Assembly (NCBI GenBank): GCA_001792895.1
Contig: MARA01000039.1
Span: forward strand, 248,001-312,000
Direction of reading: 5' to 3'
DNA: 64,000 nt
From: Lentinus brumalis
Lineage: Eukaryota; Basidiomycota; Agaricomycetes; Polyporales; Polyporaceae
A program made the position numbers and the translations under genes. Positions within the stretch are counted from its first letter, which is position 1. Each line of letters starts with the position of its first letter. Shown one piece after another: positions 1 through 10,357 of this stretch. A model generated the notes under the pieces. It searched no databases. It saw nothing but the letters and a program-made list of their open reading frames with translations, and was not told the DNA's origin.

Positions 1-38
1 TTAAATCCGACGCCTTAGACCAACTCGGCCACGCCACC
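1..38 (-). tRNA. tRNA-Leu(UAA), 5' half, cut by the window edge
   Basis: Read on the minus strand, the tRNA starts at 38 with acceptor bases GGTGGCG. The canonical TGGCC D-stem start, a GAGTTGGTCTAA D-loop and the closing GGC follow. The anticodon stem TCGGA and loop TT-TAA reach position 1. The anticodon would be UAA (Leu). The 3' half, including any intron, lies outside the window, so cloverleaf pairing cannot be checked. Confidence 0.85.
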
Positions 39-525
39 TCCCAACTATTATCGCTTTACGCTATATGGTGACGTTACGAATACGTGGCTATGCTGGGATA
101 GCGGCCCAAGTGTTGCGTGATCCCAGAGCCCAGGATGTCCTAGTACCTCCTCCTCCTCCTCCTCGGACTGGGGTACAATCACAAGTGGGTGGATACGCAG
201 TGTCGGCCACAAATACACAACGCGGTCGGTGCAGTTGCGACGTTTGCGCTCCTCCATACGCACCTAACAACCCCCATGAGTACCAGAAAAGTGCGCTGCA
301 TGACATCCAGTGGCAAGTGTATGTGTCTAATGGAATGTATTGATGTGATGCAGAAATATGATGATATCCATGAGTACAAACAGTGGGAGCAACAGCCCAG
401 ACATTATCGACGATGCGACGACATACCATACCAATACTAGTGTACAGACCGTAAAATGACCTTCTATGCATCAGAAACATCATCCCCAGGACGAGCATCA
501 GCCAAACGACACTCAAGGATCGAAT
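39..525. other. Intergenic, 3' side of the F-box/WD40 gene
   Basis: No credible gene is seen. A short CCT-triplet run lies at about 147-164. The short open frames here have no recognisable domain. The stretch probably holds the 3' UTR of the minus-strand F-box gene and the upstream region of the tRNA. Confidence 0.5.
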
Positions 526-2935
526 CTAGCCACTGAAGCTCCACACGCGCACGTCTCCGTCGTCGCTGCCGGACACGATCTTGTCCTCCCCGAGTGCGAG
601 ACAGGTCACCGCACCGCGGTGGCCGACAAGCGTAGCTGTGCAGTTGCCCTCCTCGCGCGACCATACCTGCAGATTGAATTCAGTACTGGGAGAGGACAAC
701 GAGGCAGGAGACGAGCATACCTTGATCGTGCGGTCGTGGCTGCCGCTCACCAGACGCAGCTTGTCGCTCGCAACGGCCCACACGCCTTCGATGTGCCCGA
801 AGAGCGTACGCTGGACCTTGCCGGTGTCGATGTCCCAGAGCTTGATCGTGTTGTCCAGACTGCCCGAGATGAGCACGGGCTTCTGGCGCTTCTCCGCCGT
901 ATTCCGCCGCGAGAGTGTGGGGACGGATGAGGACTGCGACGGGTCCTGCGGTTCGACCGAGGTCTCGCGGTCGGACCCGTCGGAGGCGGCGGAGGACCCG
1001 CACCCCTCGTCGACCATGAGGAGCTTCAGGCTCTGCACTTGGCCGACGTGCCCCTTGAACTGGCGCACGCACGAGCGGGTGCACAGGTCCCACAGGCGGA
1101 TCGTGCCGTCGTCCGACGCGGAGAAGAGCATCTTGCCCGGGTCGATGTGCGGCGCGCTCGAGGACGACGGAGCGGGCCCGTTCGCGAGCGCGTTCAGGCC
1201 GGGGTCGGAGGACGGCGTGCTCCCGGTAGAGTCCCAGAGCTGCACGGCGTTGACCCAGTCGCAGTGCCCGCGGAGCGTGAAGCACTCGCCCGTGCGGAAG
1301 TTCCATACTTTGACGGTGTGGTCGACGGAGCCGCTCGCGAGGACGTTCGCGTCGAAGCGGAGGCAGACGACGCCCTCGGTGTGGCCCTCGAGCACCTTGA
1401 GCAGCTGCCCGGTGCGCCAGTTCCAGACACGCATCGTGTGGTCCATGCTGCCCGTGATGAGCTTGACCTCGTCGAACTGCAGCGCACGGATCGCCCGTGT
1501 GTGGCCCGAGAGACACTGCACCTCGGTGCCGGTTTCGAGATTCCAGACGCGTGCGGTGCGGTCGTATGAGCCGGTGATGAGGACAGGGAACGAGGGGTGG
1601 GAGAGCGTCTCGGAGAACTGCAGGCACATCACGCCGTCGGTGTGGCCCTTGAGGGCGCGGATGGTACATCGACCGCGCCTCCAATTGCGTTCGACAGTGA
1701 GGCGTTCGCAGTAGACATCCTTCCACGGTCGTGTGTAGAGGTCGGCCGGTTGCGGGGTCGAGGGTGCAAGGAGAGGGTTGAGGGACATTGATGATGAAGA
1801 GGACTCTGCGGCGGATTCGGATTGAGATTCGGGACAGGAAGACACGGGGGTAGAAGGCCGTGAGTGGTCCTGGTGCAGGTCCACCCTCGCTCGCTTGGAC
1901 GGCCCCGACGCATCTGCGGCGGCGTCTGCATCCAACCGCCGCTTCAGGTGCTGGTGCGACGCGGACTGCAGGACGGGCGAAGGACACGGAGACGCACTGG
2001 TAGACGGGAGGCGGACTGCCCTGCGCTTCTCGAGGATGGGAAGGCCCCACCCGCACTTGAGGCACTTTTGCCCGATGTGCTGCTCGCAGATGCCGCGCCA
2101 GAGGATGTCGTCGTCTGCGAGGCATTTCCACGAACGGGAGACCTGGGCGGCGCGGCAGAGGGACGTCGCGTCGAGGTAGCCGAGGATCTTGAGGCAGACC
2201 TCGCGCGGGAGGACCGCGAAGGGGTCGATACGGATGAGTTGGGAGAGCTGCTCTGTGAGCAGAGATAGTTGCGAGAAGCAGCACATCGTGAGCAGGCCCT
2301 GCAGGATGAGCGCGCGCTGGGGATGCGGGGAAGAAGAGAAGTTTGACCAGATGGTGGAGACGGCTTCGCGCTCGGCGACTGGGAGCGCATCGAGGGCCTG
2401 TATCGCGGGAGAACGGGCGCATGAGTATCTCGGACAGTGAGAGTGGAAGTTTTGGGCGCGATGGACTGGCAGAAGGAATGCTTGTGGGACGCGAGCGCGC
2501 TAAGAAGAAGTGGGCGGGGGACGCATGACCCGCCCAGCAGCTTCTATCGCAGCGAGCGCATCCGGCAAAGGAGCGAAGGGTCTTGGGGGAGCAAGAGGAC
2601 CGGGGACTCACCTGCTGGAGCTTCAAGTTTGTGCCCTCGTCTGCCATCCGCTGGTGGCGGACGCAGAGCTTCCGCGCCGGAGGCTGCAGAGGCATGGGTC
2701 CCTCCTCCTTGGTCGACGCACTTGCGCTGGGCGTGCTCGTAGAGGAGAGGGCAGCGATTTGCGAGGGATCCGCGTCGCCGGCGAGGATGGGTGCGTCGAA
2801 TGTGGTGACTGAGGGCGGAGACGGGGGCGGAGCAGGGCTCGGAGACCGGGAGCAGGACTTTGCGGAGGCGAGGCGGGGAGCGGGGAGGGTGTCGCAGACG
2901 TAGGCTGCACTGTTGCCCGGGAGCGAGCTGGACAT
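526..2935 (-). CDS. MET30: F-box/WD40 repeat protein, Met30/SconB type (SCF substrate receptor)
   Basis: Predicted 713-residue SCF ubiquitin-ligase substrate receptor. Three exons: 2935-2612, 2397-721 and 666-526, with all junctions in phase. The conserved N-terminal segment RMADEGTNLKLQQ sits at the end of exon 1. It is followed by the pre-F-box region (QRALILQGLLTMCCF), an F-box near residues 165-215 (LPREVCLKILGYLD) and a low-complexity Ser-rich linker. Seven WD40 repeats follow, recognised by GH dipeptides such as KGHTDGV, SGHTRAI, EGHTEGV, RGHCDWV, KGHVGQV, FGHIEGV and VGHRGAV. The order and the N-terminal motif fit the sulfur-regulatory Met30/SconB/Scon-2 class better than Cdc4. The start at 2935 is the first ATG in frame with the conserved region. 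The last intron (720-667) is 54 nt, a multiple of three, with no stop. Confidence 0.9.
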
Positions 2936-3470
2936 CGTGGAGGCAGAGAGCGGGGAGGCGGACGGGGAGGAGGACGGGGAGATGAAGAGCAGCGAGTGGC
3001 TGCAGATCCGAGAGCTTACGGGCAATAGACGCCCGGTTCTGCAGGTCGCGTGAGTCGCTCGCGACATCGCGCAACTTTTCGCGCGAGTCCTCCTCTGCCC
3101 CCGCTGCAGGCCACAGCGACGAGGGCAGTGAGCTATCGCGACATATTCGCAGCACCCTCGCAACTGCCCGCGAGGCGTCATTCTATCGCTTCTTTCTCGA
3201 CATCTTGTCGTACATATATCAGTCTCTCGCTAGCTCGGATTGCGAGCGCAGTGGCAGCCCAGCCATTGGAATTCAAGATATATAGGACAGAACACGGCGC
3301 CAGGACGGTACGAGTGGTGATGTATGAACGTGAGATGTATCAGACATGACGTGACAGACAACAGGCGGACTGACGACCGACGAACGAGCAGAAACAGAGC
3401 GCGCACGCACAGAGAAAAGCCGGACAGAAGACTACGAGTCCCAATGCTCTGCGTGCCTCCAAGCCACTCA
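2936..3470. other. Intergenic between F-box and GSK3 genes
   Basis: Holds the promoter and 5' UTR of the minus-strand F-box gene and the 3' UTR of GSK3. Long open frames that cross it are antisense or out-of-frame shadows. No further gene is supported. Confidence 0.5.
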
Positions 3471-5170
3471 TCAATCCAGCGAGATTCTGAGCTCCTCCAA
3501 TGGTATCGGCACGAAGTTGTCGAGGTTGATCGCTCGCGACGCCAGCTCGGCCTCGCAGTGAGGCGGGACCAGCTGCCGCATCAGGTCCGGTCGTACCGAG
3601 AGCTCTGTGCAGCACAAGGTGAGTCAGTTTACTGCTCCCGCGACGCAGCCAACACGACGACGCACCCTCGCGAGTAAAGTCGAACAAGGGCGGGAACTCC
3701 TTCCCGTTGGGCATCTTCGCTCCCTCCTGTCGCAGTTCATCGAAGAATGGGTGGCACATGGCCTCGACCGCGCTCAACCGGGCTTCTGGCGTGTACTCGA
3801 GCAGCTTTGCGACCAAATCGATGGCCTCGGGTGCCGTGCGCGGACGGAAGACCTGGAGATACGGAAAGAAGCGTCAGCGAGGATGCTATCATGGGCAGCA
3901 AAGTCCATACCTTCGAGAAGGGATGAGGCTTGATCTGCGGGAACTTGTGCTCCATGTAGTTCGGATTCATCGTCTTGATCTGCTCGCGCGAGGGCGTTCC
4001 GAGCACCTTGATGATCTCTACGAGCTGGTCGATCCCGCTCTCTCCTGGGAAGAGCGGTTGCCCGAGCATGAGCTCCGCCATCACGCATCCGGTGGACCAG
4101 ATGTCTGAGGAGGCAATGGTCAGCCCAGTACGTAAGGTACAGGAGAGAGATACGAACCGATGTTGGTCGTGTAGTTGGTTGCACCAAAGATGAGCTCGGG
4201 GGCGCGGTAGTAGCGAGAGCAGATGTAGCTGACGTTGGGCTCTCCGGAAACGAGGATCTTCGCGGAGCCAAAGTCGCACAACTTGAGGACGCCAGTGGCC
4301 GGGTTAAGAAGGAGGTTCTGTGGCTTGATGTCGCGGTGGCAGATGCCGATGGAGTGGATGTACATGAGGGAACGGAGGAGTTGGTACATATACAGCTTGA
4401 TCTGGAGCATAGGCATAGGTTGCTTGAGCTTGGCATAGTGCCGGCTGGCACGGTACACGGTCTCAGGGACGTATTCGAGCACAAGGTTGAGGTACACTTC
4501 GTCTTTCTTTCGATCGGACTGGGTCAGATGATGTGGGTTGCGGAGGGGAAGAGAGGGGGGGAGGATTCGAGTGTGGGAATAGGGAGTGGAGCGACTCACC
4601 TTGTCACCATTAGAATAGAAGAAAGCTTTAAGATCAACGACGTTAGGATGGGAGACGAGTCTCATGATCTGCAATTCACGGTTCTGGGAAGGCGGGGAGA
4701 TGAGAGGCGCTCTGGGGAACAAAGAGGGAAAAGAGAGGCGGATACATGCCTTGAACCTCTTGTCCTGCAAGACCTTCTTGATTGCGATGTCGCAGACGGG
4801 GTTTGAGTCCTCGAGGAGCTTTGCCTGGAAGACGATGCCGAAGGAGCCGTTGCCGATGACTTTGCAGTTTGTGTAGACGAGGTCACGGGTGTCGCCAGTC
4901 TTGCCGTCGGAGGCGACGACCTTGACGATCTTGCGGGGATCGTCGACGGCTGGGGGCGCGGGGTTGCGAAAAAGGACAAGGAGTGAGCACAGGAAGGACA
5001 TCCATGGACAGGGAAAGAAAGGAGAGGGGAGCGATGGACGAGATGCAAGAAATTGGATGAGCGGGGTGGGCGGGAGGCTAGAAGAGCAAGTAGGGGGAGC
5101 GGTGGGGCTGGCATGGAGGAAAAGACGTACGAGAGATCTTGACGCCGTTGATTGGACCGTGCGTGCCCAT
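3471..5170 (-). CDS. GSK3: Glycogen synthase kinase 3 family Ser/Thr kinase
   Basis: CMGC-group kinase of the GSK3/Rim11/Mck1/Skp1 family, acting in stress, nutrient and developmental signalling. The start at 5170 gives [13 protein letters not shown] in a 40-nt first exon that joins in frame to [16 protein letters not shown]. Visible elements in order: glycine loop [12 protein letters not shown], catalytic Lys in [12 protein letters not shown], helix C in [18 protein letters not shown], catalytic loop [11 protein letters not shown] in LCDFGSAK, and activation segment [13 protein letters not shown] with the conserved regulatory tyrosine. The C-lobe contains [21 protein letters not shown] and [22 protein letters not shown]. 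The protein ends in ELRISLD. There are several short introns. The one after DKRFK starts with GC (AAG|GCATGT), because the only nearby GT option gives a stop. Confidence 0.95.
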
Positions 5171-5590
5171 GTCGAGCGTGGAATGATGATGCTAGGGATA
5201 CAGAGGAGACGAGGGTGGTTGGGGAAGGAGCGGGACGCCTCTGGGGGAGACGAGCGGGCGGGCGGGGAGGACAGCAGAGAGAGGCTAGAAGACAGAGAAG
5301 AGGAGAGGAGACAGCGTCGGGGGCGGCGGGGCGGGGGGCGGATGGTGGGGGTGAGGGGGCAGACGGGGCGGTGGGCGGGAGGAAGAGACACACCGGCCAC
5401 AGACGCGCGAACGAGCCCGCGGTCACCAGACCTCCAGCGCCCGCCCAGCCCCTGTGCATTCTCATCCTCTGCTCCTGCCACTCTTGCAATGACCCAATGC
5501 ACCCAGCGTAGACTAGGGCACCCAGCGTAGACTAGTACAAACCACAGGCTAGTGTCCGTGGGAAGCGCCGGTCTCTTCGAACCACACAAC
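5171..5590. promoter_or_regulatory. Shared upstream region of GSK3 and the P-loop gene
   Basis: A 420-bp divergent intergenic region. It is purine-rich on the plus strand, i.e. CT-rich upstream of the GSK3 ATG, which is common in fungal promoters. No TATA box is convincing. An 18-bp tandem duplication lies at the P-loop gene side. Confidence 0.45.
5499..5535. repeat. Two-copy tandem repeat, 18 bp
   Basis: The unit GCACCCAGCGTAGACTAG occurs at 5499-5516 and again at 5518-5535, separated by a single G. It lies about 55 bp before the ATG of the plus-strand gene at 5591, so it may fall in its 5' UTR or core promoter. Confidence 0.85.
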
Positions 5591-8500
5591 ATGTCGAAAC
5601 GTCCAGCAGATCTCCCATCCCAGCCTCGTCCTGCCAAACTTCAGAACACTGGCTTGGTCGATCTCGGCGAACAATTCCTGCCCGACGCACATACACTGCA
5701 CTCCTTGAATCGCGAAATCTCCGCCGAGCTCAACAAGGTTTACCCAAATGGTTTCAAGCAACGAGATCTCGTCGGGGTGTATGACATTGTACAAGCACGG
5801 AGCGGTGATCTCCTGCAGCCGTTCGAATCCGTGTCTCGCGATTTCCTCTTTTCCGAAGGCTGGAATCTACACAACTCAATCCGCGAGGCCTACAGAACTG
5901 GTGACTTCAAGCGGATGTTGTTGATCAGTACGTCCCTTCTTTACAAACTCAATGGATTCATATCTCAGTAACGGCCCAGGTCAATTGCGACAACCTGCCT
6001 CACTCCTACGAAATCTGCCGGCAGCCCCGCGTCATTCTCAAGGTATGGTGAACTCTCTGTCCTTGGACAGATCCATCGCTCATACCACTCTTGGTACATA
6101 GGTCAGAATCATCTGAGCACCCCGCGATCACTACATGCTCACGTTCATACCAGTTTCAGTACCCCGGGAAGCGTGGGCAACCTCGTTCATCGGCAAATCA
6201 CACGATGTCTTGCTGCTCAACCTGCAATGCATGTACAAACATTCCCTTAAAGCCAGCGTGGACACAAGCAAGCACTTGAGCCATACGTCCATCATCCAAA
6301 GCTCGGGCTCGGGCAAGTCTAGAATGGTCGACGAAGTCTCCAAGCTCATGTTCGCTATCCCATTTAACATCCGAAAGCCTGAAGATTCGAAAGGTAATGA
6401 GTAACTTCCTTCCCGCCTAACATTCATACACTGACATCATTTCAGATGGCGCATGGCCTTTGCCCGACGATGCGATCCGGGATTTGCTTGTCCGGCTCAG
6501 TAATACGGCATCGGACGAAGCACGGATGACTTGCGGATTCCTTTCCTTCTTCCAAGGGGTGTTTGAAGAGATTGCGCACACAGTCGAGCGTGAATTCAAA
6601 CAGCCATGTCGCAGTCGGGAAGAGTTTGCGTCTGCGTGGCACGCCTATCTCTCGAGTGGTAATCATCGCTCTGAATTGTATCGCCGGGTTGTGAGGCGAA
6701 CGGTGGGTACACACTCACAGCGCTGGTTTCCTGCGTTGACCATCATCGCTCAGGATGGTTTACTCGCCGAATCGCACAAGTTGGCAATACAAGTGAAGCG
6801 TCTCTTGATGGGTCCAGGCACTTCTTGTACTTACTTCTCCGAAGCAGCAGATCGCACCGAACACGCGAGAAGCGCTGAGGGCTCTTGTCTCGCTTGTCTC
6901 CAGGCTTTCAAGTTGCTCGATCAGTGGCGAGAGTCCCGCCGACTGCTTGCAAGTGCTTATCTACTTCGACGAGGCACATGATTTGGTAGCTACGCCGGCA
7001 CTCCAGGGTGTGACCAAGTCGCCCCTTGATGTCCTTGTACAAACACTGGATGAGTTTGAACGTTGCGGTGCCTTCACCTTGCTGATGTCAACCCAGTTAC
7101 CTATCCCGTATGTGGCGCCTTCCTCTCCGTTTACAAACTCCGCACGCTATGTCCCCCGAGTCGGGGACATGCATGCTCCGATCACAGAGACTCCTTTCGA
7201 CTGTTTCGGCTCAAGCAAGCTCATCCCTTCCCGCCTCAAAGTGGACGATGTCGGCAGGGTGGCCCTGATGGCTTGCTTCGGGAGACCGATGTGAGTGAGA
7301 CCAACTGCTTGGTGGAATTCTCCACTGATCCGCTCAATTCTACAGGTGGAGAGCAATGCTGTCCCCATATTCCGATCATGTACTTGCGGAGTATACGGAC
7401 ACCGATGGCCCCACGATCGACTCCCTCGACTTTACATTATGGTCTGCACGCGAGGAGACACTGCTGGCCTTCGCCCGCTCGAAGCTGCTTTGTTGTGACA
7501 AGCTCACGGGTCCTATGACCGACTATCCACGAGCGGCTCGGACCGCCGTTATTGATGCCCGGATCATGCTCTCATACGAGGCCAGTCGCCCTTCGGCCCA
7601 ACGGTACCAGATGGACCTCGTAGCAAGCCACATGCGCACGGTGTACTCGATCCCTCGCGATCTCGAATGTGTTTACTCGGGATACTCCTCGGAGCCCGTT
7701 CTCGCAGAAGCTGCGGCCCGCCAGCTTGCCCTATGGCGCGAGCTGGAGCCGCAAACTCCTGACAGCACGCGGCCATTGATTGAGCCCGCGGTTGCCATAC
7801 TCCGGCGACTTCTCGAGCAAGACTTGCTTGCGCGTGGCGAGACAGGCGAGATAGGCAAGACCGTCGGACGCTTGCTGCTGCTCCTTGCTCACGACAATGC
7901 CGCAAGGACTTCCTCAAACCCCAAGCAGACGACGCACTACAGCCGACCTATTTCCGTTGAGGCCTTCATCACGGCGCTCTTCCCGACGGACATCGCCGAG
8001 CGCATCCTGGAGAGCGTACCGGATAACCAGGTCCCGGGCGAGGATACGAAGACGTTCCGGGAGGTTTTCAAGGACGCTGTGCTGAACTTCACGCACTACG
8101 CGAAGTGGGAGGACGACTCTGCGTTGTCGGAGGACGGTGCTTTGGGATGCTTCATCCGTCACTTGGCTGGCATCTGCGGGGACCGCAAGGCCATCGTCGA
8201 CGCCTTCCTTCCCATCCTCATGGACAGGCAAGCGCCTCTCAGCCCAGAGGTGATGTCGGGGATATTCATCCAGTTCAAGCTCCGAGGAACGGCGGGCACC
8301 CGATCCTCGTATGCGATCGACGAGGAGGCGATAGGATTCTTTGGCGGGGATGGGAAGACGTTGCGACCGTATATTACTCTGATCATGGAACTGGGCGGCA
8401 CCAACCCTCTCCCACTGCTGGAACGAACGCCCACAGACTACCACTCGCCGACGGCCGTGCTAGGACGGGCGCAGTTTGCACACCAGGGCGGCTCTACGTC

Positions 8501-8954
8501 GAGCCCCATCGCCCCAGCATCACCCTCGCAGGCCGTCATCTCCGACGCTCCGGTACGCGGCCACCGCCTGGCTGTCCACCCACGTTATAGCATGTACGTC
8601 TATGGGTGCTCTCCATCGGTGTACAAGGTCATAGGGAAGCAAGAACGGGGTATCTACAAGCGGATCATCCGGAGCGGTGATCTCCTCGGCGAACATCCTC
8701 GTCAGGACGCTCAGTCGCTGGCTGCGTTGCGGAATCAGAAACCCTTCTTCGACCACGCGAGCTTGAACTGGTATAATAAGGAGGCCTTGAAGGTGGATAA
8801 GCCACAATCTGCTGACGACACGGAGGCAGGGATGTTCTGTGGGAGTGAGATTGCAGGCGAGGGGACGAGTGGGAGTGAGACGAAAGTTCTTTGTCTCTCG
8901 AGTATCTGTATTTTTAAGAGGTGGAAGTGTACTCGTAGTTTGCCTATCGAATGA
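5591..8954 (+). CDS. Large P-loop NTPase-like protein of unknown function (expanded basidiomycete type)
   Basis: About 1,030 residues in at least seven exons. Exons I can place: 5591-5927, 5969-6042, one ending at 6393, 6446-6702, 6754-6792, one from 6848 with donor near 7290, and the last ending at 8954. A degenerate Walker A ([13 protein letters not shown], near residue 190) and a Walker B ([11 protein letters not shown]) mark an NTPase core. The segments after each motif ([21 protein letters not shown]) look like the rest of the fold. Near the C-terminus, GIFIQFKLR resembles the QxK/ExK strand of restriction-endonuclease-like nucleases, but this is only a motif match. The junction between 6042 and the Walker A exon does not resolve: the best acceptor (6101) leaves an in-frame TGA at 6114-6116. 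Either the gene is broken, the base is wrong, or an intron is missed. I infer a lineage-expanded family and cannot assign a function. Confidence 0.7.
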
Positions 8955-9094
8955 CCGGCGTTGTAACCACAGCAGCAGCCATGTATGGAATCCCACGTGG
9001 GAAGGGCAGCAGCCAGTGCGAGTGCGGCCATTCGTCGGGCGCCTCGTCGTTGCTCCTGCTCTCTCCGCCCTCTCGTCCGGCCTCTCTGCTTGCC

Positions 9095-10119
9095 ATGTTC
9101 GCTGCTGCACGCGCCCTCTCCAGACACTGTCGCATCCCGCGACCATGCCCTGCTGCACGCTGCATCTCCTCCTCCGCTCCAAGGCGATCCGACGCCCTCT
9201 TCGTCGTCTGTATCGTCGTCCTTCCGACTCTCCCGACTCACCGTACTCACCCCGTGTCCCTCGCAGCACCGTGACACCCCGTACAACAACCCCAAGGTAC
9301 GCACAGACTGGCGCGAGCTCCCCATTCTCTCCCTCACCCAGCCCAGATTGCCTTCGAATTCTCCCCGGAGAACCTCAAGCGCGCACAGGAAATCATCTCC
9401 CACTACCCCCCTCAGTACAAGAAGGCTGCAGTCATCCCCCTCCTCGACCTCGGACAGCGCCAGAACAAGGGCTGGACTTCCATCTCCGTCATGAACTACG
9501 TCGCAAACCTCCTCGACATGCCCCCCATGCGTGTATACGAGGTCGCCACCTTCTACACCATGTTCAACCGGTGCGTCCCGACCCTCTCCTTCCGCGCGCG
9601 AGCCGGGACTCATCCTGAGAGACAGCGAACCAATCGGTGAGCACTTTGTGCAGGTCTGCACCACCACCCCGTGCATGCTCCGCGGCGCGTACGATATCCT
9701 CGACACCGTCTGCGGCCACCTCGGCGGCATCAAGCCCGGCGAGACTACAAAGGACGGCAAGTTCACCGTCATCGAGGTCGAGTGCCAGGGCGCGTGCAGT
9801 AATGCCCCCATGATGGTCGTTGGCGACGACTTCTACGTACGTCTTCCTCGCGTTTCTCAGGTCCGGAGACTCACGCGGGGGGCGCCTGCGTATACAGGAG
9901 GACCTGACAGCGGAGACCACCCGCAAAGTCCTCGACGCGTTCAAGAAGGGCGAGAAACCAAAGCCCGGTCCTCAGAGCGGCAGGCATACCAGCGAAAACT
10001 CGGCAGGGCTCACTGCCCTCACGGAGAAGGTACGTTCGCGCAACCGTCATCAGGCTGAGACTCATGACGTCTTGCAGCCGTATGGGCCTGGAGAGCACTG
10101 TCAGCCAGAGTTCGCTTAG
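9095..10119 (+). CDS. NDUFV2: NADH:ubiquinone oxidoreductase 24 kDa subunit (complex I)
   Basis: Peripheral-arm flavoprotein subunit that carries the [2Fe-2S] cluster N1a in the mitochondrial matrix. The start at 9095 gives [17 protein letters not shown], an Arg-rich amphipathic presequence typical of mitochondrial import. Exons continue with [10 protein letters not shown], then [16 protein letters not shown] through [15 protein letters not shown] and [38 protein letters not shown] and [13 protein letters not shown] follow. The four cluster ligands are visible as CxxxxC (CTTTPC) and CxxxC (CQGAC). The C-terminus is [14 protein letters not shown], ending at 10119. At least four short introns are needed. 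Family assignment is secure; exact splice sites near the presequence are less so. Confidence 0.93.
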
Positions 10120-10357
10120 AGTACGCTCGTGTCCTCCGTTACTGGTGTGCAATGCAGAGCTATATGGACGAGACAGACGGGCAAAGCAGTACAGACATGT
10201 CCGGGGTAACAGCCCAGGCGGGTGGTATATACGTATCGTGAGTGAGTGTTCGTCGTAAGGTGCGTGAGTCTCCTAGTCGTCTCCTTCGCCGTCGTCATAG
10301 CCTGCCATGCCCTCGCCTCCTTCCGGCAGCTTCTCTACCATGAACCTATCGGTGGCG

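Noticed and set aside
581..1714. Plus-strand open frame opposite the F-box gene
   Set aside because: Antisense of the WD40 exons; no domain, and repeated segments mirror the WD repeats.
680..3181. Very long Arg/Pro-rich open frame on the minus strand
   Set aside because: From 680 to about 2400 it is the F-box/WD40 gene read in another frame. Only its 5' part (2612-2935) coincides with a true exon. Composition is that of a GC-rich shadow.
4120..5637. Single 505-residue frame covering much of GSK3
   Set aside because: It reads through introns and the promoter. The kinase exons inside are real, but the upstream Pro/Ser-rich part is not.
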